In this document: one piece after another, positions 1 through 8,411 of the stretch
Layout: each line of letters begins with the position of its first letter
Position numbering within the stretch: position 1 is the first letter of the stretch
NCBI RefSeq assembly: GCF_000622245.1
Contig: NZ_JHXW01000005.1
Span: 1 to 64,000 of the forward strand
Reading direction: 5' to 3'
DNA length: 64,000 bases
Source: Fusobacterium perfoetens ATCC 29250
GTDB lineage: Bacteria; Fusobacteriota; Fusobacteriia; Fusobacteriales; Fusobacteriaceae
Notes under the pieces: model-generated
Told to the model about the DNA's origin: nothing
The model's input: only the letters and a program-made list of their open reading frames with translations
Database searches by the model: none
Translations under genes and position numbers: made by a program

Positions 1-403
1 CATCAATTAAAAGTCCTGTATTTTCTTTTACATATTCTTCTAAACCATCTATTTTTTTAAGTTCATCACAAATTTTTGCAGTTCTTCTACATTGCCAAAC
101 AATAGCATTGTAAACAGGTTTTCCAGTATTTTTATCCCAAACAATAGTAGTTTCTCTTTGGTTAGTAATACCAATACCTATAATATCATGTTGAGAAATT
201 CCCTCTCTAGCAATTACCTCAGCTAAAACCCCACTTTGACTTGACCAAATTTCCATAGGGTCATGTTCAACCCAACCTTCTTTAGGATAAATTTGAGTAA
301 ATTCTTTTTGAGAAACACCAACAATTTTTTGGTCACTATCAAAAACAATAGCTCTTGAGCTAGTAGTTCCTTGGTCTAATGCTATAATATATTTTTCATT
401 CAT
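1..403 (-). CDS. glpK: Glycerol kinase, N-terminal part (cut by window edge)
   Basis: ATP-dependent phosphorylation of glycerol to sn-glycerol 3-phosphate in the cytoplasm. Only the first 134 codons are present; the gene continues past position 1. The translation opens [20 protein letters not shown], which contains the FGGY-family phosphate-binding motif DQGTTSSR, followed by GITNQRETT and [10 protein letters not shown], all typical of GlpK. The start ATG at 403 follows a GGAGGGG ribosome site about 5 nt upstream. The 5' leader forms an antiterminator/terminator pair shared with two TRAP transporter operons further on. The AraC-type gene at 822 is divergent. Confidence 0.97.
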   Translation of the reverse strand, partial: MNEKYIIALDQGTTSSRAIVFDSDQKIVGVSQKEFTQIYPKEGWVEHDPMEIWSSQSGVLAEVIAREGISQHDIIGIGITNQRETTIVWDKNTGKPVYNAIVWQCRRTAKICDELKKIDGLEEYVKENTGLLID

Positions 404-423
404 TGTCCCCTCCAGATAAATAA

Positions 424-489
424 AGAAACTTAAAAAATAACCTCATATTTTAAGATTATTCTTTAAGCTTCTCCTATTCTCCCAAGCTT
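424..489 (-). promoter_or_regulatory. glpK leader: antiterminator hairpin overlapping an intrinsic terminator
   Basis: On the minus strand AAGCTT (489-484) and AAGCTT (470-465) enclose the loop GGGAGAATAGGAG. The downstream AAGCTT arm also begins a 20-pair stem (472-453 with 443-424, a few G-U pairs) followed by a T-rich stretch, i.e. an intrinsic terminator. The two hairpins are mutually exclusive. The same layout precedes the operons at 6188 and 10239. In Bacillus, GlpP antiterminates glpFK, glpD and glpTQ leaders in response to glycerol 3-phosphate; assigning these leaders to GlpP is inference from the gene content. Confidence 0.75.
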
Positions 490-524
490 TATTTATGTTT
501 ATGTTTATTTCTCTTTACACAAAT

Positions 525-553
525 ATAATACTTCAAAAAATTTTTTCTAACAA
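525..553 (-). promoter_or_regulatory. glpK promoter
   Basis: Minus strand TTGTTA (-35, 548-553), a 17-nt spacer and TATTAT (-10, 525-530). The predicted transcript starts near 518, about 28 nt before the antiterminator hairpin. Between this promoter and the araC-type promoter (554-771) I see only AT-rich spacer. Confidence 0.6.
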
Positions 554-771
554 GTTAATTTAATACTGAAAAATAGAAAAATTTAATCATTTTTTTTAAT
601 TTTGTCTTTTTTTTACCATTTTCTCATCAAATTTTACTATTTTATATAAATAACATTTAACATCTTTTTGTTTCAAATAAGAAGTATTATTTTTTTTTAA
701 ATACATTTTCATGTTTTTATTTTACATTTTTTCTTCTTTGTTTTTCTTTTATATATTTTTTTTAATTTTTG

Positions 772-780
772 TGATATAAT
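772..780 (+). promoter_or_regulatory. Extended -10 promoter of the PocR-AraC gene
   Basis: TGATATAAT fits an extended -10 (TGnTATAAT). There is no convincing -35 box. The gene starts 41 nt downstream with an AAAGGGG ribosome site near 810. Confidence 0.55.
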
Positions 781-821
781 ACATATGCTTTATTTATGTT
801 AATTACTTTAAAGGGGTATTT

Positions 822-1709
822 ATGCTAAAAAGATATAAAAGTGAATTAATAAAAATACAAAACGAAATAATAGACGTTACTAAACTTGCTGTTCTTATCG
901 TTGATAGAGAAGGAAATTATATTACTGAAAAAGGTAATTTTTCAAATTTTTGTAATATGTTTAGAAATAATAAAAATTTGAACTTATTATGTGAAAAATG
1001 TGATATGCATGCTTTAAATAAAACTTTTTTAACATTAAAACCATATATTTATAGATGTCATTCTGGATTAGTTGATATGATAGTTCCTATTTTATATGAT
1101 AATGAGTTATTAGGAGCATTTATTGTAGGACAAATAGTATTAGAAGATGAAAAAACTTTTAATATTCAACAAGTTATGAATGATAATTTGGGAAAAAACG
1201 TAGATGGATATAAATTAGAAGAAAATTATAAACAATTAAAAAGAATGACTTTTTCCGAAATAACAAGTGTTGCTAATTTATTATCTTATACTTCTAGTTA
1301 TATAACTCAATGTATAAAATCTAGAAAATGGTCTACACATAAAATTGAAAATAATGTATCCGATAACAGAATTTGTTTAAATGATTTACCTATTGGAGCA
1401 GCAATTATATATATAAATAAAAATCTTAATGGAAATATCTCTTTAGCTGAAGCTGCTGCTTGTTGTAATATGAGTGTCTCTCAATTTACTAGAGCATTTA
1501 AAAAAGAAACTGGTAAAACTTTTATAGATTTTGTAACTAGAAAAAAAATAAAACAAGCTAAATATCTTTTAAAATATACTACTAAAAGCATAAGTGAAAT
1601 TTCTTTTGAGTTAGGTATGGAAGATAGTAGTTATTTTACAAAAGTTTTTAAAAAATATACAGGAATAAGACCTAAAGAATTTAGAGATAATGCATTAAAA
1701 AATCAATAA
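822..1709 (+). CDS. AraC-family transcriptional regulator with PocR sensor domain
   Basis: Cytoplasmic DNA-binding regulator of 295 residues. Residues about 10-165 match the PocR ligand-binding domain: the spaced cysteines C57, C60 and C79 in CEKCD...YRCHSGLVDMIVPI and the following GAFIVGQI stretch are diagnostic. Residues about 190-290 form a double helix-turn-helix of AraC/XylS type (LAEAAACCNMSVSQFTRAFK and ISEISFELGMEDSSYFTKVF). PocR regulators are known from 1,2-propanediol and glycerol-type pathways. Divergent placement next to glpK suggests a glycerol or diol response, but the target is not shown by sequence. Confidence 0.9.
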   Translation: MLKRYKSELIKIQNEIIDVTKLAVLIVDREGNYITEKGNFSNFCNMFRNNKNLNLLCEKCDMHALNKTFLTLKPYIYRCHSGLVDMIVPILYDNELLGAFIVGQIVLEDEKTFNIQQVMNDNLGKNVDGYKLEENYKQLKRMTFSEITSVANLLSYTSSYITQCIKSRKWSTHKIENNVSDNRICLNDLPIGAAIIYINKNLNGNISLAEAAACCNMSVSQFTRAFKKETGKTFIDFVTRKKIKQAKYLLKYTTKSISEISFELGMEDSSYFTKVFKKYTGIRPKEFRDNALKNQ

Positions 1710-1730
1710 TAAATATTTAAATCATAAAAA

Positions 1731-1760
1731 AAAGATGTTGTAAACACAACATCTTTTTTT
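1731..1760. terminator. Bidirectional intrinsic terminator
   Basis: GATGTTGT (1734-1741), loop AAAC, ACAACATC (1746-1753), flanked by A-run and T-run, so it can serve both the AraC-type gene (+) and the convergent ferredoxin-nitroreductase gene (-). Confidence 0.9.
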
Positions 1761-1762
1761 AT

Positions 1763-2437
1763 TTATAAAATTTCTAATTCTTTTTCTTTTCTTGGAACTG
1801 TTCTTAGATATTTATTTTTTGGATAACCTAATAACATACAAGCAATTATTCTTTCTTTGTTTTTTAGTCCTAAAAATTTATTTATTTGATTACTATGGTT
1901 TAAACTAATTTTTATAAAACTACTAAATAATACTCCTAAACCTTGAGCAACAGCCATTTTTTCTGCATTAGAAGCTGCTAATCCTCCATCTAATTCATCT
2001 TCAGCTATTATTAACATAATCATAGAAGCATTAAAGAAAAACATATCTGTTTCTGGTCTTTTTTCTTTATATTCTTGATATTTTTCAAACCATTTATCTT
2101 TCCATCTAAGACTAGGATCGTTTGATGGCATATTTTTTAACTTTTCTATTTCTATCTCTTTTTGTTGGTAATCTCTTATACTTCTTCTAAATTTTATAAA
2201 ATTTAGAAGATTTTCTGGAGTTATTTTAAAAGTCTCTTCATTATATTCTTGTATATTATCACTTAAATAATCAGGTAATGTTACAGCTGATACAGGACAT
2301 ATAGCTAAACAATGACCACACATCATACATTCTCTTTTTATTTTAGCTTTTCCATTTTCTAAAAAAATATTTCTTGGAAAACATACTTTTATACATTTTC
2401 CACAGCCTATACATTTTTCAATATTTATATTTACCAT
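1763..2437 (-). CDS. Ferredoxin-nitroreductase family protein, apparently with an internal deletion
   Basis: N-terminal two-[4Fe-4S] ferredoxin domain: cysteines C9, C12, C15, C19 and C37, C40, C43, C47. From about residue 83 (FRRSIRDYQQKEIEIEKLKN) a nitroreductase domain begins. The residues that usually follow this opening (the PTxxNxQ-type flavin-binding part, roughly 40-50 aa) are absent, and the sequence jumps to SLRWKDKWFEKYQEYKE and then FFFNASMIMLIIAEDE. Length is 224 aa against roughly 270 for intact relatives. Flavin binding may be impaired, or this may be a short subtype. Ribosome site AAAGGAGGG is about 6 nt before the ATG. Confidence 0.8.
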   Translation of the reverse strand: MVNINIEKCIGCGKCIKVCFPRNIFLENGKAKIKRECMMCGHCLAICPVSAVTLPDYLSDNIQEYNEETFKITPENLLNFIKFRRSIRDYQQKEIEIEKLKNMPSNDPSLRWKDKWFEKYQEYKEKRPETDMFFFNASMIMLIIAEDELDGGLAASNAEKMAVAQGLGVLFSSFIKISLNHSNQINKFLGLKNKERIIACMLLGYPKNKYLRTVPRKEKELEIL

Positions 2438-2458
2438 TTTTATCCCTCCTTTTATTTT

Positions 2459-2492
2459 GTTATATAGTATCTTATAACAAAAATTTTATCAA
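2459..2492 (-). promoter_or_regulatory. Promoter with dyad at the -10, ferredoxin-nitroreductase gene
   Basis: Minus strand TTGATA (2487-2492), 17-nt spacer, TACTAT (2464-2469). An imperfect palindrome with half sites GTTATA and TATAAC (2459-2478) straddles the -10 box and could be a repressor operator. Confidence 0.45.
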
Positions 2493-2530
2493 GAAAATAT
2501 AAAATCAAAAAATGGTAAAATATAATTTTT

Positions 2531-3244
2531 TTATTTTATGTTTACAGATTCAACAAAATCATAACATGATATTTTAGATATTAAATCTAAATAATTAAGC
2601 TGTTTAGGTACTATTAAAGAATAAATAATTCTTCTTTCATTTTCTATTTTTTGTATATTTTTTATTTTTATATCCATAGTTCTTAAAATATCATAAATAT
2701 TTACTGAACACATACTTATAGAAGATTTATTTGTAAAAACCACTTCTACATCAAGAATATATTGTTTATTTATTAAAGACCTTTCTAATTGTTTCAAAGT
2801 AACTAATACCACTATAATAGCTATTCCAGCTGGAATAGCTAAAGAGTAAAATCCCCAACCAATTCCTATTCCTAAACATCCTGTTGCCCAAATTGAAGCT
2901 GCTGTTGTAAGTCCTCCAACAGTTCCTTTATCTCTCATAATAGTTCCAGCACCTAAAAATCCTATTCCACTAACTACTTGAGCTCCTATTCTTCCTAAAT
3001 CTGTTTTTATTACTTGAGATATATCTGGATATAATATTGCAAAATTAATAATATTTACTCTTAATTGGTCTTGAATCATTGAAACTATACAAGCTCCTAA
3101 ACACACTAAAATATGTGTTCTAAATCCTGCTGGCCTATTATGAACACCTCTTTCATATCCAATTATTCCTCCTACTAAAATAGCTGCGATAATTCTAACT
3201 ATAATTTCTCTATTTGATAATATTAAATTGAAAGAATCATTCAT
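2531..3244 (-). CDS. mgtC: MgtC/SapB family inner-membrane protein
   Basis: 237 residues. The N-terminal half is hydrophobic with about five membrane segments and carries the MgtC signature (ILVGGIIGYERGVHNRPAGF, then THILVCLGAC and SGIGFLGAGTIMRDKG). The C-terminal cytoplasmic part from about residue 150 resembles the ACT-like domain of longer MgtC proteins. Members are linked to Mg2+ stress and F-type ATPase modulation; the physiological role here is unknown. It sits just after the terminator of TRAP operon 1 with its own AGGAGGAG ribosome site. Confidence 0.9.
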   Translation of the reverse strand: MNDSFNLILSNREIIVRIIAAILVGGIIGYERGVHNRPAGFRTHILVCLGACIVSMIQDQLRVNIINFAILYPDISQVIKTDLGRIGAQVVSGIGFLGAGTIMRDKGTVGGLTTAASIWATGCLGIGIGWGFYSLAIPAGIAIIVVLVTLKQLERSLINKQYILDVEVVFTNKSSISMCSVNIYDILRTMDIKIKNIQKIENERRIIYSLIVPKQLNYLDLISKISCYDFVESVNIK

Positions 3245-3267
3245 AATCTCCTCCTAAAAAATAAATA

Positions 3268-3297
3268 AAGAGCTTTACAAATTTTGTAAAAGCTCTC
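3268..3297 (-). terminator. Terminator of TRAP operon 1
   Basis: Inverted repeat AGAGCTTT...AAAAGCTCT around 3269-3296; on the minus strand it is followed by a T-rich run (TTTATTTATTTTTTA). It lies between the dctM stop and the mgtC ribosome site. Confidence 0.75.
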
Positions 3298-3325
3298 CAT
3301 TCTCCGCTCAATATAAAATTAACAT

Positions 3326-4612
3326 TTATCTAAATAAATTTGGAATAAATAATGCAATATTTTCTGAATAAGTTACTATTAATAAAACAACTAATAAAGA
3401 TACAATAAATGGCCAGACTTCTTTTATAAAATCTTCTAACCGTACATTGACTATAGAACATACTGTAAACATCATAGAACCAAATGGAGGTGTTAATCCA
3501 CCTATCATTATATTTACTATGAAAATTACACCAAAATGAAGAGGGTCTACACCTAATCCTTTAACAGCTGGTACTAATAATGGAGCTAATATTACTAGAG
3601 CTGCCCCTCCTTCTATAAACATTCCAACAAATAATAATAATAAATTTATAACTATTAATAATAAAAATTTATTATCTGTAAAGTCCATTAATGCCTGTGT
3701 TATTATTTGAGGAATTCTTTCTAATGTCATATAATATCCAAAAACTTTTGCACTTGCTATAATTATCATAACAGAACCTGTACTTTTTACAGTTTCCATT
3801 AAAATAATAGGTATATGTTTTAATTTTAGTTGTTTATAAACAAAGAAACCTACTAAGAAACAAAATACCACTGCTACTCCTCCTGCTTCTGTTGGAGTAA
3901 ACATTCCCATACGCATTCCTAAAATTATTCCAAATGGAATTGCAAGAGCCCATATAGATTTTATTGCTTGATTAAAAACTTCCTTTGGACTAGCCATCTT
4001 TTCTCTTGATGGAGCATATCCTCTTTTTACAGATATAATATATACTGTTATCATCATAGCAACAGTCATTAAAATTCCTGGAGTATATCCTGCTAAAAAC
4101 ATATCTCCTACAGGAACATTTGCTATTAAAGCATATAATATTAAGTTTGTTCCAGGTGGAATTACAGGACTAACTGCTGAAGAAGCTGCTGTTACTGCTG
4201 CAGAAAATGATGGAGAAAATCCTTTCTTTATCATTTCTGGAACTAAAATTTTTGATTGCATTGCAGCATCTGCATTAGCTGACCCAGAAATTCCTCCCAT
4301 CATAGCACTTAATAAACAGTTTACTTGAGCAAGTCCTCCTTTCATATGACCAGCTAATATTTCTGCCATATTCATAAGTTGCTCACTAATTCCTGAATAA
4401 TTCATTACAGAACCTACCATTATAAAAAATGGAACTGCTAAATATGGAAATGATTCTACTGATGTAACAAATTGTTGTATAACCATGTTCATTGCCATAG
4501 TTTGATTTATAAACATAAAGTAAAATAGTGCTGAACCCATAAGAGCAAATCCTATAGGAATATTTAAGAAAAATAATATAAATAGCACTATTACTGGTGA
4601 TAATGCATTCAT
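3326..4612 (-). CDS. dctM: TRAP transporter large permease subunit (DctM), operon 1
   Basis: 428-residue integral membrane protein with about 12 hydrophobic helices, the ion-coupled translocation subunit of a tripartite ATP-independent periplasmic transporter. Typical family stretches are GGISGSANADAAMQSKILVP, SSAVSPVIPPGTNLILYA, FTPTEAGGVAV and GGLTPPFGSMMFTVCSI. It is last in a dctP-dctQ-dctM operon, 11 nt after dctQ. It is closely similar along its whole length to the DctM at 6633, so the two operons look like paralogues. Confidence 0.96.
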   Translation of the reverse strand: MNALSPVIVLFILFFLNIPIGFALMGSALFYFMFINQTMAMNMVIQQFVTSVESFPYLAVPFFIMVGSVMNYSGISEQLMNMAEILAGHMKGGLAQVNCLLSAMMGGISGSANADAAMQSKILVPEMIKKGFSPSFSAAVTAASSAVSPVIPPGTNLILYALIANVPVGDMFLAGYTPGILMTVAMMITVYIISVKRGYAPSREKMASPKEVFNQAIKSIWALAIPFGIILGMRMGMFTPTEAGGVAVVFCFLVGFFVYKQLKLKHIPIILMETVKSTGSVMIIIASAKVFGYYMTLERIPQIITQALMDFTDNKFLLLIVINLLLLFVGMFIEGGAALVILAPLLVPAVKGLGVDPLHFGVIFIVNIMIGGLTPPFGSMMFTVCSIVNVRLEDFIKEVWPFIVSLLVVLLIVTYSENIALFIPNLFR

Positions 4613-4623
4613 TCTTTTACCTC

Positions 4624-5091
4624 CTATTCTTTACCTTTTATTAATTCTTTAAAACTTTCTATTACAAATAATAGAGAGTATAAAGACATTAATCCAAAAG
4701 AAATAATTATAGATGAATTTATATATGCATATGATATCTCTAATGCTGCTGTTATTTTAGAAGATGATGCTACATATGTATAACTAAAATAAAACATCAA
4801 ACTACTCAAAATAAATAATAATATATACACTAAAAATTCAACTATTTTTCTAATTTTTTTTGGAAGTAAAACTACAACAGCCTCTACACCAATCAATGCT
4901 TTTTCTCTATATGCTGCAGCTGTTCCTAAAAATATAGTCCATACAAAACAACCTACTGCTATTTCCTCTGCCCAAAAATATGTAAATTTTAATACATATC
5001 TTGTAAATACATTCATAACTACTACTATTGTAGTTATAGCAATGAAAAAACTTCCAATATATAATTCAAATTTTTTCAAAAAATCTCTCAT
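4624..5091 (-). CDS. dctQ: TRAP transporter small permease subunit (DctQ), operon 1
   Basis: 155 residues with four predicted membrane helices. The family motif RYVLKFTYFWAEEIA (tryptophan followed by two acidic residues) is near residue 31. DctQ pairs with DctM and docks the periplasmic binding protein. It lies after the large intercistronic hairpin that separates it from dctP. Confidence 0.93.
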   Translation of the reverse strand: MRDFLKKFELYIGSFFIAITTIVVVMNVFTRYVLKFTYFWAEEIAVGCFVWTIFLGTAAAYREKALIGVEAVVVLLPKKIRKIVEFLVYILLFILSSLMFYFSYTYVASSSKITAALEISYAYINSSIIISFGLMSLYSLLFVIESFKELIKGKE

Positions 5092-5115
5092 TTCTCACCT
5101 CTGATTTTTCATAAA

Positions 5116-5155
5116 AATATTTATAATAGGGGATTTCTCCCCTATTATAAATATT
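5116..5155 (-). other. Intercistronic hairpin between dctP and dctQ (operon 1)
   Basis: Perfect 17-bp inverted repeat: 5116-5132 pairs with 5139-5155, with a 6-nt loop. It sits in the 71-nt gap after dctP. There is no strong T-run in the minus direction, so it is more likely an mRNA-stabilising or partial-termination element that keeps binding protein in excess over permease. The same position in operon 2 holds another hairpin. Confidence 0.7.
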
Positions 5156-5162
5156 ATAGATT

Positions 5163-6188
5163 CTATTTACCGTTTTTTATATCTTCTCTTATTTTTGTTA
5201 GTTCTTTCATTATCTCTTCATAGATTCCAGGAGTCCATTTAGGGAATTTAGTATATACAGGGGCAACAGCTTTATTAAATGCTTCCCCATCAACTTCATA
5301 GAATCTAACACCTAATTCTTTTAATTTTTCCTCATATTCTTTTTCTAATTTTATAGTTTGTTCTAAGTTATCTTGTGCTCCAGCATCAAATTCTTCTTGT
5401 AATATAGTTCTTTGTTCTTCAGTTAAACTATCCCAAACTTTTGTAGATATACAAACTGCTGAAACTCCTAAAAGGTGTTTTGTTAGAGAGTATTCTTTTA
5501 CGTTTTCATATTGTTTAGTTCCATAGTAAGTTAATATTGAACCTTCAACACCATCAATTACACCTTGTTGAATAGCTGCATATGTATCTGGATATGGCAT
5601 TGCAACAGGGTTTCCTCCTAAAGCTTCTATTGTAAATGTATATAATTGGCTAGTAGGAACTCTTAATTTAACTCCTTTCATATCTGCTGGAGTTCTGATA
5701 GGTTTTTTAGTCATCATACTTCTGAATCCAAATAACCAATCTAGTGATAACACTTTTATTCCTTTTTCTTCAGCTTGTTTATTTAAATTTTGAACTAAAG
5801 GTGTTCTAACCATTCTTAGATATTCATCAAATGTTTGATATAATAAAGGCCCTGTAACAGCATTATAATCTGGAACATAATCTCCTAAGAAGTTAACTCC
5901 ATCTACAAATATCCAATCTGAACCATTAACTACTTGTTCTATACCATCTTTTCCTATTGGTAATGTTCCACCTGTAAATAATTGTAACTCTAAAGTTCCA
6001 TTACTTCTTTCATTAACTCTTTCAACAACCTTTACTAAAGATTTTGCTGTTTGTTCATCATCAACAAATTTTGTACTTACTTTTATAACTCTTTTCTCGG
6101 CTTTAGCAGAATCTTTTTTTTCTCCACCACAACCAATTAAAAATACTCCTACTGTAAGTGCTAGTAAAAAACTCTTAAATTTTTTCAT
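5163..6188 (-). CDS. dctP: TRAP transporter substrate-binding lipoprotein (DctP), operon 1
   Basis: 341 residues. The signal peptide ends in the lipobox LIGC (Cys20), so the mature protein is probably a lipoprotein on the periplasmic side. DctP fold features include DMKGVKLRVP, whose arginine normally binds a substrate carboxylate, plus GVIDGVEGS and STKVWDSLTEEQR. The substrate cannot be read from the sequence. The glpK-like leader upstream argues for a glycerol-linked compound rather than a generic C4-dicarboxylate. Confidence 0.94.
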   Translation of the reverse strand: MKKFKSFLLALTVGVFLIGCGGEKKDSAKAEKRVIKVSTKFVDDEQTAKSLVKVVERVNERSNGTLELQLFTGGTLPIGKDGIEQVVNGSDWIFVDGVNFLGDYVPDYNAVTGPLLYQTFDEYLRMVRTPLVQNLNKQAEEKGIKVLSLDWLFGFRSMMTKKPIRTPADMKGVKLRVPTSQLYTFTIEALGGNPVAMPYPDTYAAIQQGVIDGVEGSILTYYGTKQYENVKEYSLTKHLLGVSAVCISTKVWDSLTEEQRTILQEEFDAGAQDNLEQTIKLEKEYEEKLKELGVRFYEVDGEAFNKAVAPVYTKFPKWTPGIYEEIMKELTKIREDIKNGK

Positions 6189-6285
6189 GAAATTTCTCCT
6201 TTCAAAATTTTTTAGAACTCCTTTTACTTTGTGTTAATAGAAAATAAAATATTTTCCATTCAAAACTTAATTGCTAAAAATAAAA

Positions 6286-6343
6286 AGTAGTTTAAATAAA
6301 GTTCTAAATTAGAACTCACCTAAGCTACTCCCCTCTCCAGCTT
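6286..6343 (-). promoter_or_regulatory. TRAP operon 1 leader: antiterminator/terminator switch
   Basis: Minus strand AAGCT (6343-6339) - loop GGAGAGGGGAGT - AGCTT (6326-6322). The 3' arm overlaps the 5' side of a terminator stem formed by 6329-6311 and 6305-6286, followed by TTTTTATTTTT. The loop is identical over 12 nt to that of the glpQ leader and similar to the glpK leader. About 100 nt of untranslated RNA remain between terminator and dctP. Confidence 0.75.
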
Positions 6344-6363
6344 TTATGTATTTTTATATCTAT

Positions 6364-6392
6364 ATGATAACAGTTTTAAATTTTTTTGTCAA
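6364..6392 (-). promoter_or_regulatory. Promoter of TRAP operon 1
   Basis: Consensus-like minus strand promoter: TTGACA (6387-6392), 17-nt spacer, TATCAT (6364-6369). The transcript would start near 6357, about 14 nt before the antiterminator stem. From 6393 to about 6575 I see only AT-rich spacer. Confidence 0.8.
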
Positions 6393-6580
6393 TGTTTTTT
6401 TGTTATCTTATGGAAAATTATTTTCAAAAATAATATAATATTATATAAATTTTAAGCATTGTTTCATTAGTTTGAAAAAATAATCAATTTTTCTTTTTTA
6501 AAATCGTATTGTTATTTAATATAATTTGATTTTATTTTGTATATTTTAATTTTACAAATTATAAACACTTTAAAAATATT

Positions 6581-6609
6581 AAAAAGGTATTGCAAAATTA
6601 TGCAATACC
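6581..6609 (-). terminator. Terminator of TRAP operon 2
   Basis: GGTATTGCA (6586-6594), loop of 6, TGCAATACC (6601-6609); the minus-strand transcript continues into CCTTTTTAATATTTTT. It follows the dctM at 6633. Confidence 0.85.
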
Positions 6610-6632
6610 ACAATATATATTTTTTCTCTATT

Positions 6633-7916
6633 TTAAATTAAATTTGGAAGTAATAGCATAAGTTTTGGACAGAATGTTACTATCACTAAAACTATAAACA
6701 ATGCTACTATAAATGGTAGAGATTCTTTTACAAACTCTTTAATAGGAACATCTACTATAGAACATGTTAAGAACATCATAGAACCAAATGGTGGAGTGAT
6801 TCCTCCTATCATAATATTAACAATCATAACTATTCCAAAATGTACTGGGTCTATTCCTAAACTTCTTGCTGTAGGAATTAAAAGTGGTGCTAAAATAATC
6901 ATAGCTGCTCCACCTTCTATAAACATTCCAATAAGTAATAAAATAGCATTTACTATTAATAGGAAAGCAATAGGACTAGAAGTTATATTCATTAAATATT
7001 CTCCAATAATATGTGGAATTCTTTCCCAATTCAAATATTGTCCAAAAACTCCAGCTCCAATAATTATAAACATAACACTACTTGTCCCATAGACAGTTTC
7101 TTTTACAATTCCAGCCAAATGCTCTATTTTTAATTCTTTATAAATAAAAAATCCAATAAATAAACAATATAATACTGCCATAGCTCCAGCTTCTGTAGGA
7201 GTAAAAAATCCAACTCTCATTCCTAAAATAATTCCAAATGGTAAAAGTAAAGCCCAAATAGAATCCTTCATTTGAAGAGCAACCTCTTTGCCTGTAGCTC
7301 TTTTTTCTCTTGTAGCTCCATAACCTCTTTTTCTCGAAATTATACTTACAGTAACCATTAAAGCTATACACATTAAAAATCCTGGAACATAACCAGCTAA
7401 AAACATTTTAGCAACAGATACATTGGCTATTAAAGAATAAATAATTAAATTTATTCCAGGAGGTATTACAGGAGTAATAGCTGAAGATGCTGCTGTTATA
7501 GCTGCTGAGAAAGATTTTGAAAATCCTCTTTTTGTCATCTCTGGAACTAATATTTTACACTCCATAGCTGCATCAGCATTAGCTGAACCAGAAATTCCAC
7601 CCATAAGCACACTTAGAAGAACATTTACTTGAGCAAGTCCTCCTTTCATATGTCCAGATAAAACTTCTGCCATTTTCATTAATTTATCACTGATTCCTGA
7701 ATAATTCATTACAGCTCCAGCCATTATAAAAAATGGAATAGCAAGTAATGGGAAAGATTCAGCACTTTTTATAAAAGTTTGTAATATTAAATCTGCAAAA
7801 GTGTTTGTATTCATAAATAAAAAGTAAAATAGTGATGATGCAAACAAAGCAAAGGAAATTGGAATATTACAGAAAAATAAAATAAAAAGTATTAAAACTG
7901 GTAATAATTTTTCCAT
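6633..7916 (-). CDS. dctM: TRAP transporter large permease subunit (DctM), operon 2
   Basis: 427-residue polytopic membrane protein with the same motif series as the first DctM (GGISGSANADAAMECKILVP, SSAITPVIPPGINLIIYS, FTPTEAGAMAV, GGITPPFGSMMFLTCSI). Its start codon shares one base with the dctQ stop (TAATG), so the two are translationally coupled. Last gene of the glpQ-dctP-dctQ-dctM operon. Confidence 0.96.
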   Translation of the reverse strand: MEKLLPVLILFILFFCNIPISFALFASSLFYFLFMNTNTFADLILQTFIKSAESFPLLAIPFFIMAGAVMNYSGISDKLMKMAEVLSGHMKGGLAQVNVLLSVLMGGISGSANADAAMECKILVPEMTKRGFSKSFSAAITAASSAITPVIPPGINLIIYSLIANVSVAKMFLAGYVPGFLMCIALMVTVSIISRKRGYGATREKRATGKEVALQMKDSIWALLLPFGIILGMRVGFFTPTEAGAMAVLYCLFIGFFIYKELKIEHLAGIVKETVYGTSSVMFIIIGAGVFGQYLNWERIPHIIGEYLMNITSSPIAFLLIVNAILLLIGMFIEGGAAMIILAPLLIPTARSLGIDPVHFGIVMIVNIMIGGITPPFGSMMFLTCSIVDVPIKEFVKESLPFIVALFIVLVIVTFCPKLMLLLPNLI

Positions 7917-8389
7917 TATTTATCTCCCTCCTTATTTATATCTCTAATAGCTTTTATTGTAAACCCTATAGAATGAAATAATATTAATCCAAATCCAACT
8001 ATTAAAGCTGAATTTACATAGGCTGATGAAATTCCTAATACAGATGTTGGTTTAGATACAGAATATTTTGTAAAAATAATACTTAAATAAAATAAAACTC
8101 CTGTTAAAACTGTTACAAAAATATTTACTAAAACCATAAAAATTTTTTGCATTTTTTTAGGTAGTAATTGTACAAGCATATCAACACCTATGTGCATTTT
8201 TTTCTTAAAACAAGCAGCTCCACCAATATATATACTCCATATAAATGAAGTTGTAGCTATCTCTTCAGCACTTGAGATTGGAGAACCACCAAAAGTTCTC
8301 AACATAACATTTAAAATTACACTAGAAACTGTTATACAGATAAATATTCCAGCTATTATCTCTTCTAAATTATTTAATATTTTTTTCAT
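7916..8389 (-). CDS. dctQ: TRAP transporter small permease subunit (DctQ), operon 2
   Basis: 157 residues, four predicted membrane helices. The SSAEEIATTSFIWSIYIGGA segment corresponds to the acidic-pair motif of DctQ, but here the tryptophan before EE is replaced by alanine, unlike operon 1. It follows a 12-bp intercistronic hairpin downstream of dctP and overlaps dctM by one base. Confidence 0.92.
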   Translation of the reverse strand: MKKILNNLEEIIAGIFICITVSSVILNVMLRTFGGSPISSAEEIATTSFIWSIYIGGAACFKKKMHIGVDMLVQLLPKKMQKIFMVLVNIFVTVLTGVLFYLSIIFTKYSVSKPTSVLGISSAYVNSALIVGFGLILFHSIGFTIKAIRDINKEGDK

Positions 8390-8411
8390 AAGTATACCTC
8401 TCTTATTAAAT

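Noticed and set aside
404-821. tRNA or other structured RNA gene in the longer spacers
   Set aside because: I looked for T-loop (GGTTCAANTCC) and acceptor-stem patterns in all spacers over 150 nt and found none.
6286-6343. Known riboswitch class (preQ1, THF, glycine, fluoride, guanidine) for the shared leader
   Set aside because: None of the conserved cores I know fits GGAGAGGGGAGT with the AAGCT/AGCTT stem; the gene set fits protein-mediated glycerol antitermination better.
6796-7092. Plus-strand open frame across dctM (operon 2)
   Set aside because: It is an antisense shadow of a hydrophobic membrane gene, with no ribosome site or family resemblance. The same applies to the other plus-strand frames inside the polysaccharide genes.
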